NCBI RefSeq assembly: GCF_026719745.1
Contig: NZ_JAPPRQ010000009.1
Span: 1 to 64,000, forward strand
Length of the DNA stretch: 64,000 nt
DNA from: Clostridium sp. ZS2-4
Lineage (GTDB): Bacteria; Bacillota; Clostridia; Clostridiales; Clostridiaceae
Direction: 5' to 3'
Within the stretch, counting starts at the first letter, position 1. Every line of letters begins with the position of its first letter. The translations under genes and the position numbers were made by a program. This document shows positions 8,849 through 18,035 of the stretch, piece after piece. The notes under the pieces are model-generated. The model did not search any database. It worked only from the letters and a program-made list of their open reading frames with translations, and was not told the DNA's origin.

Positions 8849-8883
8849 CTACTGGTTACTGGCTACTGTGCACTGGTTACTAG
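8849..8883 (-). repeat. tandem heptanucleotide repeat CAGTRRC, right array (inverted)
   Basis: On the minus strand this reads as successive 7-bp units CAGTGCA, CAGTAGC, CAGTAAC, CAGTAG. It is the inverted counterpart of the array at 8691-8721. A fragment of the same unit (AGTAACCAGTAG) is also present just after metH, near 40064-40075. Confidence 0.75.
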
Positions 8884-9022
8884 AAAATATTATTTGTTGT
8901 GTGGTTATGACAATTAAAGTATAATGTAATAGGAATTTTAGTTGAACAAATCCAAGCAATATTAGAATTGTTGGTAATGAGATAAATTTGAAATATAAGA
9001 AAAACTTTAGGGAGGAAAATAG

Positions 9023-9667
9023 ATGAGACTTAGAAAGAAGTGGTGGGCAAGGCCAGAGCTAGAAGCTAGTCCTGTATTTAAATCACTGGATGAGGCAAAA
9101 GAACTAAAAGGAAGATGGAATGAAGAATTTAAAAATAACAATGATATATATTTGGAATTAGGATGCGGTAGAGGTGGTTTTACAGCTAAAACAGCTCTAA
9201 AATATCCTGATAAAAATATAGTGGCTATAGATCTTAAAGATGAAATTTTAGTTATGACCCTTAAAAATATAAATGAGGCTGAAGTTACAAATGTTAGAAT
9301 TATAGCTATGAATATAGGGGGTATTGCAGAAATTTTTGATGAAAATGAAATAAGCAGAATATATATAAATTTTTGCAATCCATGGCCAAAGGATAGACAT
9401 AAAAAAAGAAGACTTACTCACACAAGATTTTTAACAGAATATAAGAAGTTTATAAAGAAAGGTACAGAAATTCACTTCAAAACAGATGATTTAGAATTAT
9501 TTGAAGAATCTTTTGAATATTTTGAGGAAAGTGGATTTGAAATTCTTTATAAAACATATGATTTGCATAATAGTGAATATGCAGAAGAAAATATTATGAC
9601 AGAATATGAAAGTAAATTTAAAGAAAAAGGAATAAAGAGCAAGTTCTTAATTGCTAAGCTTAAATAG
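9023..9667 (+). CDS. trmB: tRNA (guanine-N7)-methyltransferase TrmB
   Basis: Methylates G46 of the tRNA variable loop using S-adenosylmethionine. SAM-binding motif [11 protein letters not shown] is near residue 46, followed by the acidic ribose-binding position in VAIDLKDE. The TrmB signature [13 protein letters not shown] near 121-133 and the C-terminal FKTD motif are present. Length 214 is normal. The ATG has AGGGAGG upstream. A short terminator hairpin follows at 9669-9699. Stand-alone transcription unit. Confidence 0.95.
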   Translation: MRLRKKWWARPELEASPVFKSLDEAKELKGRWNEEFKNNNDIYLELGCGRGGFTAKTALKYPDKNIVAIDLKDEILVMTLKNINEAEVTNVRIIAMNIGGIAEIFDENEISRIYINFCNPWPKDRHKKRRLTHTRFLTEYKKFIKKGTEIHFKTDDLELFEESFEYFEESGFEILYKTYDLHNSEYAEENIMTEYESKFKEKGIKSKFLIAKLK

Positions 9668-9668
9668 T

Positions 9669-9699
9669 AAAAGGTATAGATTTTATCTGTGCCTTTTTT
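9669..9699 (+). terminator. terminator after trmB
   Basis: AAAGG and CCTTT arms with an inner AGA/TCT stem, followed by a T tract. Confidence 0.6.
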
Positions 9700-9812
9700 A
9701 TTTTGTTTATTTTTAAAACAAATGAGTAATTTTATTAAATAAATATTTATCTTTAATAGAATAATAAAAGCATATAATTAAATTTTATCGAAATTGACAT
9801 AGGAGGATGACT

Positions 9813-11183
9813 ATGGTTGAGTTAGGATTAATTCATTATATATATATAACTATGATTTTTATTATTCTATTAATAATGTTACTTAAAAAAGATGTTGTAC
9901 TTCCGTGTATAGCTGCTATTGGAATAATAGGGTATGTATTTTCGGGAAGTTTGTTAAAGACTGTTCAAATTATATTTAATGCTATTGTTGTATCAGGAAG
10001 AGAATTTATAGAAATAATTATTATTATTTCTCTTGTTAATGCCATGTCTAAAGTTTTGAAAGATATGGGTGCTGATGAACTTATGATAAAGCCAATTAAG
10101 AAGCTTATGGTAAACAGCAGTACTTCCTTTTTTGTCTTAGGAGGTACCATGATAATTATCTCTTGGTTTATATGGCCAACACCAGCTGTAGCTTTTATTG
10201 GAGCTATAATGGTGCCAGCAGCAATAAGTGCAGGTCTTCCAGCAATTTGGGCGGCAGTAGCTTTAGATTTGTTTGGCAATGGAGCAGCTTTATCTAGTGA
10301 TTATTTTATACAAGCGGCACCTTCTATAACTTCTAAAACGGCAGGAATAGATGACCCTTTTCAAATAATCAAGGCAAGTGTTCCACTTTGGGCAGCTATG
10401 AGCATAGTTACTATAGCAGTTGCATATGGATTTATGAAAAAGGATATTGAAAAAAATTACAGAGAAAATATAAAGGTTCCTGAAGAGGGTATTAAAAATA
10501 TTGAACCAAACTTTGGTACAAAAATAGTTGCTGGTATAACTCCAGTAGCATTTTTCTTTGATATATTGTTGATGTATATATATAAGTTAAAGGGCGGAAA
10601 TGCCACTGCTCTTATTGGAGGAACATCAGTAATCATTATGTCTGCTGCAGTAATAATTGAATATAATTTTAAAAATGCATTAGGAAAAATTACTGGATAT
10701 ATTATAGAAGGGTTTATCTTTGGAATGAAGGTATTTGCCCCTATAATTATTATAGGAGCATTTTTCTTTCTTGGAAGTAAAGAAACAGCCAGCATGGTAT
10801 TTCAAGTAGAAACTGAGGGATTCTTAACAGAAATAGGAATGTATATTTCAAGCAAGGTTCCACTGTCAAAAATCTCTGTTATATTAATGCAAACTGGAAT
10901 TAGTGCCATGCTAGGTGTAGGAGGTTCGGGTTTCTCAGGTCTGCCATTAGTTGGTACTTTAGCACAGGTATTTAGCAGTTCAATAGGGGTTAGCAAAGAA
11001 GGTATAGCGGCTTTGGGGCAGATAGTTACAATATGGATTGGAGGAGGAACAATCATACCATGGAGTGTTGTTCCCATTGCAGCGGTTTGTGACATTGAGC
11101 CTTTTGAAATTGTAAGAAAAAATCTTATTCCTGTTCTATTAGGCATTACAGCAACAATAATTTTTGCAGTAATATTATTGTAG
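9813..11183 (+). CDS. polytopic membrane transporter, ion-transporter-superfamily-like
   Basis: Integral membrane protein of 456 residues with about eleven or twelve hydrophobic segments. I do not recognise a precise family. Features that recall the Na+/H+ antiporter or carboxylate ion-transporter superfamily are a Gly/Pro-rich re-entrant region WPTPAVAFIGAIMVPAA (near residue 124) and a pseudo-symmetric second half with GVGGSGFSGLPLVGTLAQ and WIGGGTIIPWSVVPIAAVCD (near 370-425). A polar loop of about 45 residues near 210-240 separates the halves. The ATG at 9813 is six bases from AGGAGG; an earlier in-frame ATG abuts it. Single-gene unit with a strong terminator behind it. Substrate unknown. 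Confidence 0.7.
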   Translation: MVELGLIHYIYITMIFIILLIMLLKKDVVLPCIAAIGIIGYVFSGSLLKTVQIIFNAIVVSGREFIEIIIIISLVNAMSKVLKDMGADELMIKPIKKLMVNSSTSFFVLGGTMIIISWFIWPTPAVAFIGAIMVPAAISAGLPAIWAAVALDLFGNGAALSSDYFIQAAPSITSKTAGIDDPFQIIKASVPLWAAMSIVTIAVAYGFMKKDIEKNYRENIKVPEEGIKNIEPNFGTKIVAGITPVAFFFDILLMYIYKLKGGNATALIGGTSVIIMSAAVIIEYNFKNALGKITGYIIEGFIFGMKVFAPIIIIGAFFFLGSKETASMVFQVETEGFLTEIGMYISSKVPLSKISVILMQTGISAMLGVGGSGFSGLPLVGTLAQVFSSSIGVSKEGIAALGQIVTIWIGGGTIIPWSVVPIAAVCDIEPFEIVRKNLIPVLLGITATIIFAVILL

Positions 11184-11349
11184 AGTAAAAAGATATTAAA
11201 ATTGTTAGTAATATGATAAAGTAAATTATAATTAATAAATTCGTATAACACATTTGTGGAATTTGTAAGTGATAGATGAGGGTTAAAGGATATATATATT
11301 TTAATAAAATATATGATTAGTATATTGTAAATATAATATTCTAATAAAG

Positions 11350-11405
11350 AGTAGTAAAAGAAGTTTAAGATAATTTTTGTAAATTTCTTTTACTACTTTT
11401 TTTAT
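11350..11405 (+). terminator. terminator after transporter gene
   Basis: AGTAGTAAAAGAA (11350-11362) pairs perfectly with TTCTTTTACTACT (11385-11397) and is followed by eight T residues. The region 11184-11349 holds nothing else I can identify. Confidence 0.85.
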
Positions 11406-11451
11406 AATAAGATATTAGCTACTAAGTAGTGTTCTATGAAGTTATTAGAAT

Positions 11452-11505
11452 TTAATATAAATTTAAGAATTCATTAAGAAGAAATTAAGTATAAAACTAT
11501 ATAAT
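11452..11505 (+). promoter_or_regulatory. promoter with four 11-bp-phased TTAAG-type repeats (OmpR/PhoB-type operator)
   Basis: TTAAT at 11452 and TTAAG at 11463, 11474 and 11485 are spaced exactly 11 bases apart, one helical turn, the layout bound by OmpR/PhoB-family response regulators. A TATAAT -10 element is at 11500-11505, so the array covers the -35 region, as at activated promoters lacking a good -35. It precedes the ABC/CARDB/MacB-type operon by about 90 bases. The regulator is not encoded beside it. Confidence 0.7.
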
Positions 11506-11595
11506 GGTATGGAAATAGAATTAATGAAAATGGCAAAATCATACATTCACTGATATACAATATGTACTAATAAATAAAAGTAAAGGGGGAGAACT

Positions 11596-12294
11596 TTGGA
11601 GCCTATAATTCAGATTGAAAATCTTAGAAAAATATACAGGATGGGAAATGAAAAGGTAGTTGCTTTAGATGAAATAAGTTTAGAAATCCAAAAAGGCGAA
11701 GTTTGTTGTATGCTAGGAACATCTGGTTCAGGAAAATCTACATTATTAAATATGATAGCTGGTCTTGAGAAGCCAACTAAAGGCAGCATTGTAATTAAGA
11801 ATAAACATATTGAAAAAATGAATGAGAAGCAGGTTACAAACTTTAGACAAAAAAATGTAGGCTTTGTTTTTCAGTCATATAATTTACTTCCAAATTTAAC
11901 TGCATTGGAAAACGTTTCTATGCCTCTTGTATTTGCAGGAATGCATAGGGAAAAAAGGGACAAGCAAGCTGCACAGATGTTAAAGGCAGTTGGATTGGGA
12001 GATAGACTTCATCATAGACCTTCACAAATGAGTGGTGGTCAGCAGCAAAGAGTAAGTATTGCTAGAGCTTTTGTAGCTAAACCTGAAATAGTTTTTGCGG
12101 ATGAACCAACAGGAAACTTAGATACTAAAACTACTTTTGAAATTATGGAATTAATGGTTAACATGTGCAGAGAATATAATCAAACCTTAATTATAGTAAC
12201 GCATGATCAAGAAACAGCAGTTTATGCAGATAGAGTTATTTATGTAAGAGATGGAAACATAGAAAAAGTTGAAATGAATAAAGCAAAAATTTAA
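11596..12294 (+). CDS. ABC transporter ATPase, LolD/MacB type
   Basis: ATPase of a mechanotransmission-type ABC system, 232 residues. Walker A GTSGSGKST near residue 39, signature MSGGQQQR near 141, Walker B IVFADEPTGNLD near 161 and switch region VTHDQE. It starts at TTG following AAAGGGGGAG. It forms an operon with the CARDB-like protein and the FtsX/MacB permease. Such ATPases drive periplasmic or surface work or export through a permease that has one large extracytoplasmic domain. Confidence 0.88.
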   Translation: MEPIIQIENLRKIYRMGNEKVVALDEISLEIQKGEVCCMLGTSGSGKSTLLNMIAGLEKPTKGSIVIKNKHIEKMNEKQVTNFRQKNVGFVFQSYNLLPNLTALENVSMPLVFAGMHREKRDKQAAQMLKAVGLGDRLHHRPSQMSGGQQQRVSIARAFVAKPEIVFADEPTGNLDTKTTFEIMELMVNMCREYNQTLIIVTHDQETAVYADRVIYVRDGNIEKVEMNKAKI

Positions 12295-12315
12295 AAGAAG
12301 AAGGGATAAATACAT

Positions 12316-14649
12316 ATGAAAAGGATAATGAGCTTATTTTTAGGAATTACAATGATGGTATTTATAGTCAGTGGTACTGCTCAAGCGGCTGATACACAGA
12401 AAATAACTATTGAAAATTATGAAGTGTCTCAAAATCATATATACGATGGAGATAAATTTTATTTAACACTTACATTGAAAAATAATACTTCAAGTGATAT
12501 GCAAAATCTAACAGTAGACATTAACTCGAGTTCTTTTGGAGATCATTATCAAAAGGTACAAAATATAAAAGCTAATGAGTCAGCAACTGTAAAAATAGAT
12601 GATATTAAGTATAATGGGGGAAATGATGAAAAAATTTATATAGAAATAAAGAGTAATGATACTACGGTATGTACTAAAACTATAAGTATTAATGAAGCTT
12701 ATCCAGATGATGACGGAAGTAAAACATCATCAACTGATACAAGTGGTTATAAGCCTAGATTAAATGTAGAAAAAGCTACTATGCCTTCAGGAATAGCAGG
12801 ACAAAATTTGACTTTAAAATTAAAAATAAAAAACAATGGTTCTTATCAGGCAAAAAAAATAGAAGTAACTCCAGTAATAGATAGTGATGTATTTGAAACA
12901 AGGGATATAACTTTACTAAAAGCAATAAAAGAACTTCCAGTTGGTAAAACGGCAGAATTAAGTTATACTTTTAAAATAAAATCTTCAGCTGCTCCTAAAA
13001 ATTATCCTATTACTTTAAAATATAGCTATGAAAATCTTTATGATAATGCTTTTAATACGGAAGAAGTTATTTATATAAGAGTAGGCAGAGGATTATCTAA
13101 GCCTAATTTGGTACTTAGTAATGTTAAGACAAGTCCTCAAGTTATACAAGCAGGAAAAACAGGTGTCTTATCTTTTGACGTAACTAATAAAGGTGCTCAA
13201 AATGCTAAGAATATTAATGCTTCACTAGTAGGACTTGATAAATCAGGATTAACTTTAAAAGGTAATATTAATAATGTAAAGCTAAATACTATATATGCAA
13301 ATGGGAAGCAAAAAGATGTAAAATTTAATATATATGCAGATCCCAAAATGGAAGATGGAAACTATCCAATAAGTATAAAACTTCAATATACTAGTGAAGA
13401 AAATGAGGTAAGAACAGAGGAACAGCAATTCTTTGTTAGAGTAAATAAAGAAAAAAATGTAAGCTTGTCAGTGGATAATGTTAAGCTTTCAAGTGAGGTT
13501 GTAGTTCCAAATGAAGCTTTTTCAGTATCTTTAGATGTTGAAAATATAAGTAATGCTGAAGGAGAAGATATTACAGTTTCTATTGATGGGAAAGAAAAAA
13601 TTATAAATAAATCTCAAAGTTTACAATTGATTAAAAGTTTAAAATCAGGAGAAAAACGTAGTTTAACTTTTCAACTTGCAGCTGTTAAGGGAGATAAAAG
13701 TGAAAATTATTTAATTCCTATTGAAGTTAAATATGGAGATAAAATAATTAAACAATATACTAGTGTTTATGTACAAAGTGATGCAGCAACTAAGAGTGAA
13801 CCTAAAATTATAATAAATAGATATGAAACGGATCCAGAAATTGTAACAGCAGGAACTAACTTTAACATAAATATAAGTTTTTTAAATACACATATTTCAA
13901 AATCAGTTAAGAATGTTAAAATATATCTTACTGTAGATGAAAAAGATAGTGCATCAGGGAATGTGTTTACACCAGTAAATAGCAGTAATACTTTTTATAT
14001 AGATGAAATTGCATCTAAAGCAGATGAAGTTAAACAATTAACTATGAATGTACTTCCAGATGCAAAGGCAAAAACTTATAGTCTTATAGCAAATATAGAA
14101 TATGAAGATGCAGAAGGAAATAAGCTTACGGCTAAAGAAATTATAGGGATTCCTGTAACTCAACCTTCAAATCTGGGTATAAGTGAAATACAGCTTCCAC
14201 CAGAATTATATGTTGGAGAGCCAGCGACTATTTCTGTACAATTCTACAATACTGGAAAAACTACAATGAATAATTTTATGGTTAAAGCAGAAGGAAATTT
14301 TGATATTAAAAATGGAGAATATTTTGTAGGAAATTTTGAAAATGGAAAAAGTGATACATATGAAGTAGATATAACTCCAAAGGCAGCAGGAGAAGTTAAA
14401 GGTACAATAGTCTTTTCTTATGATGAGGCTGATGGAGAGCATAGAGAAATAAGAAAAGAGATATTATTAAATGCTTCAGATGCACCTATGCTTCCAGAAA
14501 ATCCAGAACAAATTGCACCAGAAAATGTAAAAAAACCTTTAGGTGCTAAGAAGACTGGTATTATAATTGGTGTAATAGTTGCAGCTGTAGTTGCAGGAAT
14601 AGTAATAAGAAAGAGAAAAATAAAGAAAGGTTTGACTATAGATGAATAG
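12316..14649 (+). CDS. large secreted, membrane-anchored CARDB/NEW3-like protein
   Basis: 777 residues, extracytoplasmic. A signal peptide ends near AQAA at residue 24. The body is a chain of about six beta-sandwich repeats of roughly 110-120 residues (starting near 28, 150, 262, 388, 500 and 625), each with the pattern 'v..G....l.v.v.N.g...a.nv.v', as in CARDB or NPCBM-associated NEW3 domains (COG1361-like). A Pro-rich spacer precedes one membrane helix (about 745-763) and a short basic cytoplasmic tail. It lies between the ATPase and permease genes and overlaps the permease start by 8 bases, so it is probably the extracellular partner or adhesive adaptor of that system. Its specific role is unknown. 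Confidence 0.75.
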   Translation: MKRIMSLFLGITMMVFIVSGTAQAADTQKITIENYEVSQNHIYDGDKFYLTLTLKNNTSSDMQNLTVDINSSSFGDHYQKVQNIKANESATVKIDDIKYNGGNDEKIYIEIKSNDTTVCTKTISINEAYPDDDGSKTSSTDTSGYKPRLNVEKATMPSGIAGQNLTLKLKIKNNGSYQAKKIEVTPVIDSDVFETRDITLLKAIKELPVGKTAELSYTFKIKSSAAPKNYPITLKYSYENLYDNAFNTEEVIYIRVGRGLSKPNLVLSNVKTSPQVIQAGKTGVLSFDVTNKGAQNAKNINASLVGLDKSGLTLKGNINNVKLNTIYANGKQKDVKFNIYADPKMEDGNYPISIKLQYTSEENEVRTEEQQFFVRVNKEKNVSLSVDNVKLSSEVVVPNEAFSVSLDVENISNAEGEDITVSIDGKEKIINKSQSLQLIKSLKSGEKRSLTFQLAAVKGDKSENYLIPIEVKYGDKIIKQYTSVYVQSDAATKSEPKIIINRYETDPEIVTAGTNFNINISFLNTHISKSVKNVKIYLTVDEKDSASGNVFTPVNSSNTFYIDEIASKADEVKQLTMNVLPDAKAKTYSLIANIEYEDAEGNKLTAKEIIGIPVTQPSNLGISEIQLPPELYVGEPATISVQFYNTGKTTMNNFMVKAEGNFDIKNGEYFVGNFENGKSDTYEVDITPKAAGEVKGTIVFSYDEADGEHREIRKEILLNASDAPMLPENPEQIAPENVKKPLGAKKTGIIIGVIVAAVVAGIVIRKRKIKKGLTIDE

Positions 14650-16003
14650 TATAGACCTAATACGAATGGGGTTAAAAAACCTATTTAGAAGAAAACTTAG
14701 AACGTTTCTTACTACATTGGGTATAATAATTGGTACTGTATCTATTGTTGTAACGGTATCTTTGGGAGTAGGTTTAAAGGAATTTTCAAGAAAACAGGTA
14801 ATGCAATGGGGAAATATAAGTGTAATAGATGTAAGACCACAATATAGAAGCGGTATGATGTCTAGAGGAGAACATAGAAACTTATTAAAGAAAGCAGACT
14901 TTGATAAAATAAAAAAAATAAGAGATGTAGAGTTAATCTGTCCTATTATGAATGTTAATGCTAAATTAATATCTGGAAGATATTCAGCTCAAGTTAATAT
15001 TTTGGGAGTTAAACCTGAATATATGGATAAACTTGGTTATGAAATAGAAGAAGGTAGGCTTTTAAGGGGTGGAGATAAGCTGAATTTAGTTTTTGGAAAT
15101 AAAGCAGCTCTTGGATTTGTAAAAGAGGGTGCTTCTGAAAATTATGATTATTATCCTGAAGATGGCAAAGAAATGAAACCAAAAGTAAAAGTATTAAAAG
15201 ATAAAATGCTTTTATCTTTTGATCCTGATTATGGAATAAAAAAAACATTGGCTGAACAGATGGAAGAACAAGCTGATGAACAAACAAAACAAAAGAAAGT
15301 TATACCTCCCCATAAAATTAAAGGTGTAGGTGTATTAAAAGAAGATTTTTCATATGATTATTCTGTTTTTATGTCCATAGATGAACTTAAAAAGTTAAAA
15401 GAAGAGTATGATAAAAAAGTGGATTCTAGGAGTAAGAAAATTAAAGGATATGAAAGCGCTAAGGTTAAAATTAAGGATGTAAATAAAGTTAAAGAAGCTC
15501 AACAAAAAATAAAAGATATGGGATATGAAGCGTATAGTTTAGCAGATCAGTTAAGCTATATAGAAAAAACAACAAATATTATACAAATGGTACTTGGGGG
15601 TATTGGAGCTATATCATTGCTTGTTGCAGCTATAGGAATTACTAATACAATGGTTATGGCAATTTATGAGAGAAGAAAAGAGATTGGTGTTATGAAAGTT
15701 ATAGGAGCTTCTCTTAAAGATATAAAAAAATTATTTTTATTTGAAGCAACTATGATAGGTTTATTAGGAGGAACATTTGGTTTAATAGTTAGTTTCCTTT
15801 TATCACAGGGAATAAATGTAGTCGGAAGAAGTTTTATGCAAGGACAAGGCCAATTACCAGAAGGCACAGCATTGTCAGTAATTCCATTATGGTTAGCACT
15901 TGGAGCTCTTGGATTTACTACAATTATAGGCTTAATATCAGGATATTTACCGGCAAGAAAGGCAATGAAATTAAGTGCTCTTGAGGCTATAAAGACAGAG
16001 TAA
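14642..16003 (+). CDS. FtsX/MacB-family ABC permease
   Basis: Four-helix permease of the MacB/LolC type, 453 residues. First membrane helix at about 22-45 (LRTFLTTLGIIIGTVSIVV), then a MacB_PCD extracellular domain of about 250 residues, then three C-terminal helices with the FtsX-domain motif YERRKEIGVMKVIGASLKDI near 340. The start overlaps the preceding gene by 8 bases, indicating coupled translation. With the ATPase it forms a type VII ABC machine. No TolC or MFP partner is expected in a Gram-positive cell; the CARDB-like protein is the likely extracellular partner. Confidence 0.88.
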   Translation: MNSIDLIRMGLKNLFRRKLRTFLTTLGIIIGTVSIVVTVSLGVGLKEFSRKQVMQWGNISVIDVRPQYRSGMMSRGEHRNLLKKADFDKIKKIRDVELICPIMNVNAKLISGRYSAQVNILGVKPEYMDKLGYEIEEGRLLRGGDKLNLVFGNKAALGFVKEGASENYDYYPEDGKEMKPKVKVLKDKMLLSFDPDYGIKKTLAEQMEEQADEQTKQKKVIPPHKIKGVGVLKEDFSYDYSVFMSIDELKKLKEEYDKKVDSRSKKIKGYESAKVKIKDVNKVKEAQQKIKDMGYEAYSLADQLSYIEKTTNIIQMVLGGIGAISLLVAAIGITNTMVMAIYERRKEIGVMKVIGASLKDIKKLFLFEATMIGLLGGTFGLIVSFLLSQGINVVGRSFMQGQGQLPEGTALSVIPLWLALGALGFTTIIGLISGYLPARKAMKLSALEAIKTE

Positions 16004-16033
16004 TAATTTAAAAAATATAAACAAGAATATAAA

Positions 16034-16070
16034 AATAATCAGAGCATTAAAGGTATGCTCTGATTATTTT
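16034..16070 (+). terminator. terminator after the ABC/CARDB operon
   Basis: AATAATCAGAGCAT (16034-16047) pairs perfectly with ATGCTCTGATTATT (16055-16068), 14 bp with a 7-nt loop, ending in T residues. Confidence 0.85.
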
Positions 16071-16248
16071 GGTGTATTAGATTTAGGAAAATTATTCAAA
16101 ATCTTTAAAATATATCGATAATAATATAGATATTTAAATAAATGATATCAGTTTGAGAAAATTATCAATAATAGAGAATAATGAATTAAAATAGTAAAAG
16201 TTACTATTTATAGATAAAACATTTAAATTATATAGAAGGAATATGTTA

Positions 16249-16293
16249 AAAACAATATAATTATAATATAGAGTATTATAATTATATTGTTTT
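16249..16293. repeat. perfect 20-bp AT-rich palindrome upstream of HD-GYP gene
   Basis: Positions 16249-16268 and 16274-16293 are perfect reverse complements with a 5-nt TAGAG loop; the right arm ends TTGTTTTT. It may be a second terminator, a transcript-protecting hairpin or an operator, 53 bases before the HD-GYP start. Nothing else is recognisable in 16071-16248. Confidence 0.6.
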
Positions 16294-16345
16294 TGATAAA
16301 ATTTACTTTTATACAAAAATACGGATGACGTTGTGGAGGGAGATT

Positions 16346-17413
16346 ATGGATAAAAATGTAAAAGAAATAAATGTAACTGAATTATTGCCAGGAATGATTT
16401 TAGCAAGAGAAATAGAAAAAAATGGAATAAAATTACTTGATAAAGATATTATTTTAACAAGTAAATATATAGAAAAGATAAAAGAAGTAGATTTTTTACT
16501 ACAGGTAACAATCTATGAAAATGATGAAGAAGAAAAAGGAATTAATGAATTTATTTACAAATCCATAAAAAAACTTAATGAAAAGGAAACGGTTTTTGGA
16601 GAACTATCAAGAAAATTAGATGATATTTGCAGGAAAATTGAACAAAATCCTAAGATCAGCCTAACTGAATTAAGAAATTTACAGCAAAATATGTTAGAAG
16701 GGTCTAAAGATTATGGAGTTACTATGAGGAGTATTATAAATGATAGAGAGGTTGATGAATATATATATAGACATTCAATTAATGTTGGAATTTTAAGTCA
16801 TATGCTAGGTAAATGGATAGGGCTTTCTAATACAGAACTGACTCTTCTAACTTATGCAGGGATGTTACATGATATAGGTAAAATAAGAATAGACAGTACA
16901 ATATTAAATAAGAAAGGTAGGTTAACAACAGAAGAATTTAGAGTTGTGAAGAAACATACAGTTATTGGATATGAAATTGTGAAACAAATACCATATATGG
17001 ACGAAGTGGTATCTATGGGAGTTCTTATGCATCATGAAAGATGTGATGGTTCAGGGTATCCCTTGAGACTAAAAAATGATAAGATACATCCTTATGGTAA
17101 AATAATAGCTATAGCAGATGAATTTGATGCAATGACTTCAAATAGAACATATAAGTCCAAAAAATCACTTTTTGAAGTTCTGGAAATAATGCAGGAAGAG
17201 GCCTTAGCAAAATTAGATTATAATTATTGGTCAGTTTTTCTAAAAGGTATGATGAATTGTTATATAGGTGAAATGGTGAAATTAAACAATGGTAATGTGG
17301 GAAAAATAGTTAGTATAGACGAGCATAATATATCTAAACCACTTTTATTAGTGGATTCCAATTTTATAGATTTAAAAGAAAAAAATGATATATTTATAGA
17401 GGATATAATTTAA
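16346..17413 (+). CDS. HD-GYP domain c-di-GMP phosphodiesterase
   Basis: Predicted cytoplasmic enzyme that hydrolyses cyclic di-GMP. Residues 1-75 carry a short N-terminal region (VTELLPGMILAREI) seen in many clostridial HD-GYP proteins. The HD-GYP domain (about 115-300) has HSINVGILSHMLG, the metal-binding HDIGK near 177, and HHERCDGSGYP near 232-242, so the catalytic signature is complete. A C-terminal tail of about 60 residues resembles the PilZ-less extension of this group. The ATG at 16346 has GGAGGGAG upstream; an earlier in-frame start lacks a site. One of three c-di-GMP genes in the window. Confidence 0.88.
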   Translation: MDKNVKEINVTELLPGMILAREIEKNGIKLLDKDIILTSKYIEKIKEVDFLLQVTIYENDEEEKGINEFIYKSIKKLNEKETVFGELSRKLDDICRKIEQNPKISLTELRNLQQNMLEGSKDYGVTMRSIINDREVDEYIYRHSINVGILSHMLGKWIGLSNTELTLLTYAGMLHDIGKIRIDSTILNKKGRLTTEEFRVVKKHTVIGYEIVKQIPYMDEVVSMGVLMHHERCDGSGYPLRLKNDKIHPYGKIIAIADEFDAMTSNRTYKSKKSLFEVLEIMQEEALAKLDYNYWSVFLKGMMNCYIGEMVKLNNGNVGKIVSIDEHNISKPLLLVDSNFIDLKEKNDIFIEDII

Positions 17414-17460
17414 TATATAATAATCGGAGAAAAAATTATAATTTAGAAGGAGGAATTTTG

Positions 17461-18024
17461 GTGAAAAAAGTTGTAGTTTTTTTAGCAGAAGGGTTTGAAG
17501 AAATTGAAGCTCTTACTGTTGTAGACATTTTAAGAAGGGCCAATATTACTTGTGATACATGCTCTTTAAAAGGAAAGCAAGTTAAGGGAGCACATAATAT
17601 AATAATTGAGGCAGATAAGGTAATTGATGAATTAGATATAATAGAATATGAGGGGCTTATATTACCAGGGGGAATGCCAGGTTCTACAAATTTAAAGGAA
17701 TGTGATAAAATTTTAACTTGGGTTAAAGAATTTAATGAAGAAGGAAAGCTTATTGCAGCAATTTGTGCAGCACCTATTGTTTTAGGAAAAGCTGAAATCG
17801 TTAAAGGTAGAAGAGTTACTTCATATCCTGGATTTGAAGGAGAACTGAAAGAAGCAATTTACTGTGAAGAAGTAGTTGTAGAGGATAGTAATATTATTAC
17901 AAGTAGAGGACCTGCAACTTCTGTATATTTTGCTTTAAAGCTTGTGGAAAGGCTTGTAGGTAAAGATACAGCAGACATGCTAAAAAAAGGAATTATGCTT
18001 GAATTTGTAGAAGGTAAAATCTAA
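17461..18024 (+). CDS. DJ-1/PfpI family protein (YajL/ThiJ-like)
   Basis: Small cytoplasmic protein of the DJ-1 superfamily, 187 residues. The nucleophile-elbow Cys is in AAICAAP near residue 101, the conserved Glu is in FEEIEA near 14-19, and the LILPGGMPG oxyanion region is near 65. Members act as glyoxalase or deglycase-like enzymes or redox-sensitive chaperones; which applies here cannot be told. GTG at 17461 is seven bases from AGGAGG and is preferred to the adjacent TTG at 17458. It follows the HD-GYP gene by 47 bases without an evident terminator and may be co-transcribed. Confidence 0.88.
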   Translation: MKKVVVFLAEGFEEIEALTVVDILRRANITCDTCSLKGKQVKGAHNIIIEADKVIDELDIIEYEGLILPGGMPGSTNLKECDKILTWVKEFNEEGKLIAAICAAPIVLGKAEIVKGRRVTSYPGFEGELKEAIYCEEVVVEDSNIITSRGPATSVYFALKLVERLVGKDTADMLKKGIMLEFVEGKI

Positions 18025-18035
18025 ATATTTTATTT

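Noticed and set aside
8691-8883. Heptad arrays considered as a CRISPR array
   Set aside because: The units are contiguous 7-mers without spacers and there are no cas genes.
10802-11251. Long minus-strand open frame (149 codons) opposite the transporter gene
   Set aside because: No ribosome site and a composition expected from reading a membrane protein gene backwards; the plus-strand gene has clear membrane segments and a start.
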